From: Bacteroidia bacterium
GTDB lineage: Bacteria; Bacteroidota; Bacteroidia; AKYH767-A; OLB10
Direction: 5' to 3'
Assembly: GCA_025450095.1 (NCBI GenBank)
Contig: JANWID010000187.1
Coordinates: 1-6,706, forward strand
DNA: 6,706 nt
Part shown: positions 5,595 through 6,706 of the stretch, piece by piece
Position numbering within the stretch: the first letter of the stretch is position 1
How the letters are laid out: the number at the start of each line of letters is the position of its first letter
Notes under the pieces: generated by a model
What the model was told of the DNA's origin: nothing
Seen by the model: the letters and a program-made list of their open reading frames with translations, nothing else
Database searches by the model: none
Program-made: the position numbers and the translations under genes

Positions 5595-6706
5595 ATGAAT
5601 ATCCGGATATTCCATTCACTGTTTTTAATGCTATGCCTGGCAGGAGCAGCTTCCGGGCAAAACTGGTCGACTTTCGGAGGGAACAGCACCCGGAATGGTT
5701 TGAGTAAAATCACCGGTCCGCAGAGTATTATTGCGCCTTTCTGGTCGGTTACCAGCAGCAATTCAACAACTCTTGGAAATGCGGTTTATACCTTCGGAGA
5801 CCGGTTTATCACTTCCCGGGTTGAGTTTTCACCTTATCATGGATTGGTTGAATGCAGGAATCTTCAAAGCGGATCGTTGGAATGGACCTCTCCATTCATC
5901 AGTACCGGATCCATACTTTATGTAATCGGCTATAACGAAGATGGAGTATACGCACACGATTACAGCACCGATACCATTTACGCACTGAATCCGGGTGACG
6001 GCTCTGTCAAATGGACCAGCCAGATCAAATCACAAACTTTCGGTGCATACCCTGGTTGTGTATTCGCCTGCAATGGCGACCTGATCGTAAACGGTCCGGT
6101 TGGCAGCGGGAAATTCACCATGCGGTTGAATAAGAATACAGGAGATACCGTTTGGACAAATTCCGAGCTAATTGCAATAGGTCCGGCTGTCGGGCTGGCT
6201 GCAACAGCTACCACAGTATATCGCATTACAGGAGGAATAACCATTCCCATTCTGCTTACCGCCATCGATATTAATACCGGGCAAACCAAATATAACTCGG
6301 CATCAATACCGGGAGATCCCGATCAGGAAAATCCGGTAACACTTGGATTGGATGGTGAGATTTATTTCTGGCGCGATGGTGGAAATCTCTATTCATATAC
6401 GGATAACGGAAGCGGATTTGTTCAGAACTGGACCTATATTCCAGCAACAGTAACTGGTGCAGCTTTGTTCGGAAATATCAGTGTAGGAAACGATGGTCAT
6501 TTATATGTTTTTGATAATGGCAAGGTACGGCGGATCAATCATACTAATGGTAGTGTAATGGATTCTTCAGTAATAAATATTACAACCGGCGCAATTTCAA
6601 TCGGAGCCGATAGCACTGTTTACATTAATAATAAAAATGGTACTTATTTCGCGCTGAACCCCGATTTACAGACAGCAAAATGGCAATATTTTATGGGCGG
6701 AAATAC
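5595..6706 (+). CDS. Secreted PQQ-like beta-propeller repeat protein (3' end outside window)
   Basis: The frame is open from the ATG at 5595 to the last base: 370 codons and no stop, so the gene is truncated by the window edge. Residues 1-21 form a Sec signal peptide with probable cleavage at ASG|QN. Just after it, WSTFGGNSTRNGLS (24-37) resembles the opening motif of PQQ-like (PF13360-type) proteins. Blade signatures of the form 'aLN..tG...W' begin near residues 85, 128, 175, 222, 264, 311 and 351, about 40-47 apart: for example IYALNPGDGSVKW and TMRLNKNTGDTVW. At least seven blades are visible. Cys155 and Cys159 could pair in a disulfide. No vicinal Cys-Cys or other quinoprotein dehydrogenase hallmark is seen, so it is probably a binding or scaffold propeller rather than an enzyme. 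In Bacteroidetes such proteins often end in a type IX secretion sorting domain, which would lie beyond the window. The next Met (12) lies inside the signal peptide, supporting the chosen start. Confidence 0.85.
   Translation, partial: MNIRIFHSLFLMLCLAGAASGQNWSTFGGNSTRNGLSKITGPQSIIAPFWSVTSSNSTTLGNAVYTFGDRFITSRVEFSPYHGLVECRNLQSGSLEWTSPFISTGSILYVIGYNEDGVYAHDYSTDTIYALNPGDGSVKWTSQIKSQTFGAYPGCVFACNGDLIVNGPVGSGKFTMRLNKNTGDTVWTNSELIAIGPAVGLAATATTVYRITGGITIPILLTAIDINTGQTKYNSASIPGDPDQENPVTLGLDGEIYFWRDGGNLYSYTDNGSGFVQNWTYIPATVTGAALFGNISVGNDGHLYVFDNGKVRRINHTNGSVMDSSVINITTGAISIGADSTVYINNKNGTYFALNPDLQTAKWQYFMGGN

Noticed and set aside
5731..5925. Short plus-strand open frame in the +1-shifted frame of the propeller gene
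   Set aside because: It lies within the propeller gene, has no domain signature, and is explained as a chance frame.
5978..6289. Minus-strand open frame of about 100 codons opposite the propeller gene
   Set aside because: It overlaps fully with the plus-strand propeller frame, which has regular blade motifs and a signal peptide; the minus-strand translation shows no recognisable domain.
2468..6706. A PQQ-dehydrogenase-to-azurin electron transfer module
   Set aside because: The propeller has PQQ-like repeats but no visible dehydrogenase hallmarks, is on the other strand, and is separated from the azurin-like gene by the two-component operon.

Overview
The window looks like a piece of a Bacteroidota (Bacteroidetes) chromosome. 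The evidence is a sensor-kinase/regulator pair of the RprX/RprY type, a near-perfect Bacteroidetes -7 promoter box (TAnnTTTG) in front of it, no Shine-Dalgarno sequences before any start codon, moderate A+T richness, and a secreted PQQ-like repeat protein. The genus cannot be told from this sequence. There is no rRNA, tRNA, CRISPR array, transposase or phage gene, and no gene-free stretch longer than about 105 bases.

Layout, left to right. (1) The primosomal helicase gene priA on the + strand lacks only its first few codons, which lie before base 1. (2) A gene on the - strand encodes an azurin/auracyanin-like blue-copper lipoprotein; its stop codon abuts the priA stop codon with no base between. 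(3) A 102-bp divergent intergenic region holds four helically phased GTTAA repeats followed by a Bacteroidetes-type promoter ending four bases before the next ATG. (4) A + strand operon encodes a two-membrane-segment histidine kinase without HAMP, with an unusual Pro/Glu-rich and coiled-coil extracytoplasmic domain, followed 7 bp later by its OmpR/PhoB-family response regulator. (5) After an 87-bp gap comes a secreted PQQ-like beta-propeller protein that runs off the right edge of the window. This frame is open from 5595 to the last base.

How the parts may work together. The kinase and regulator form one phosphorelay. The phased repeats sit where an OmpR-family regulator would be expected to bind, so autoregulation is a reasonable inference. 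Because the same region lies upstream of the divergent azurin gene, the regulator may also control that periplasmic copper/electron-transfer protein. priA is a housekeeping DNA-replication gene that only happens to be adjacent. The propeller protein has no evident functional tie to the others. I see no clearly new multi-gene system. The most original signals are the phased repeat array, the apparently leaderless promoter, and the kinase's sensor domain.
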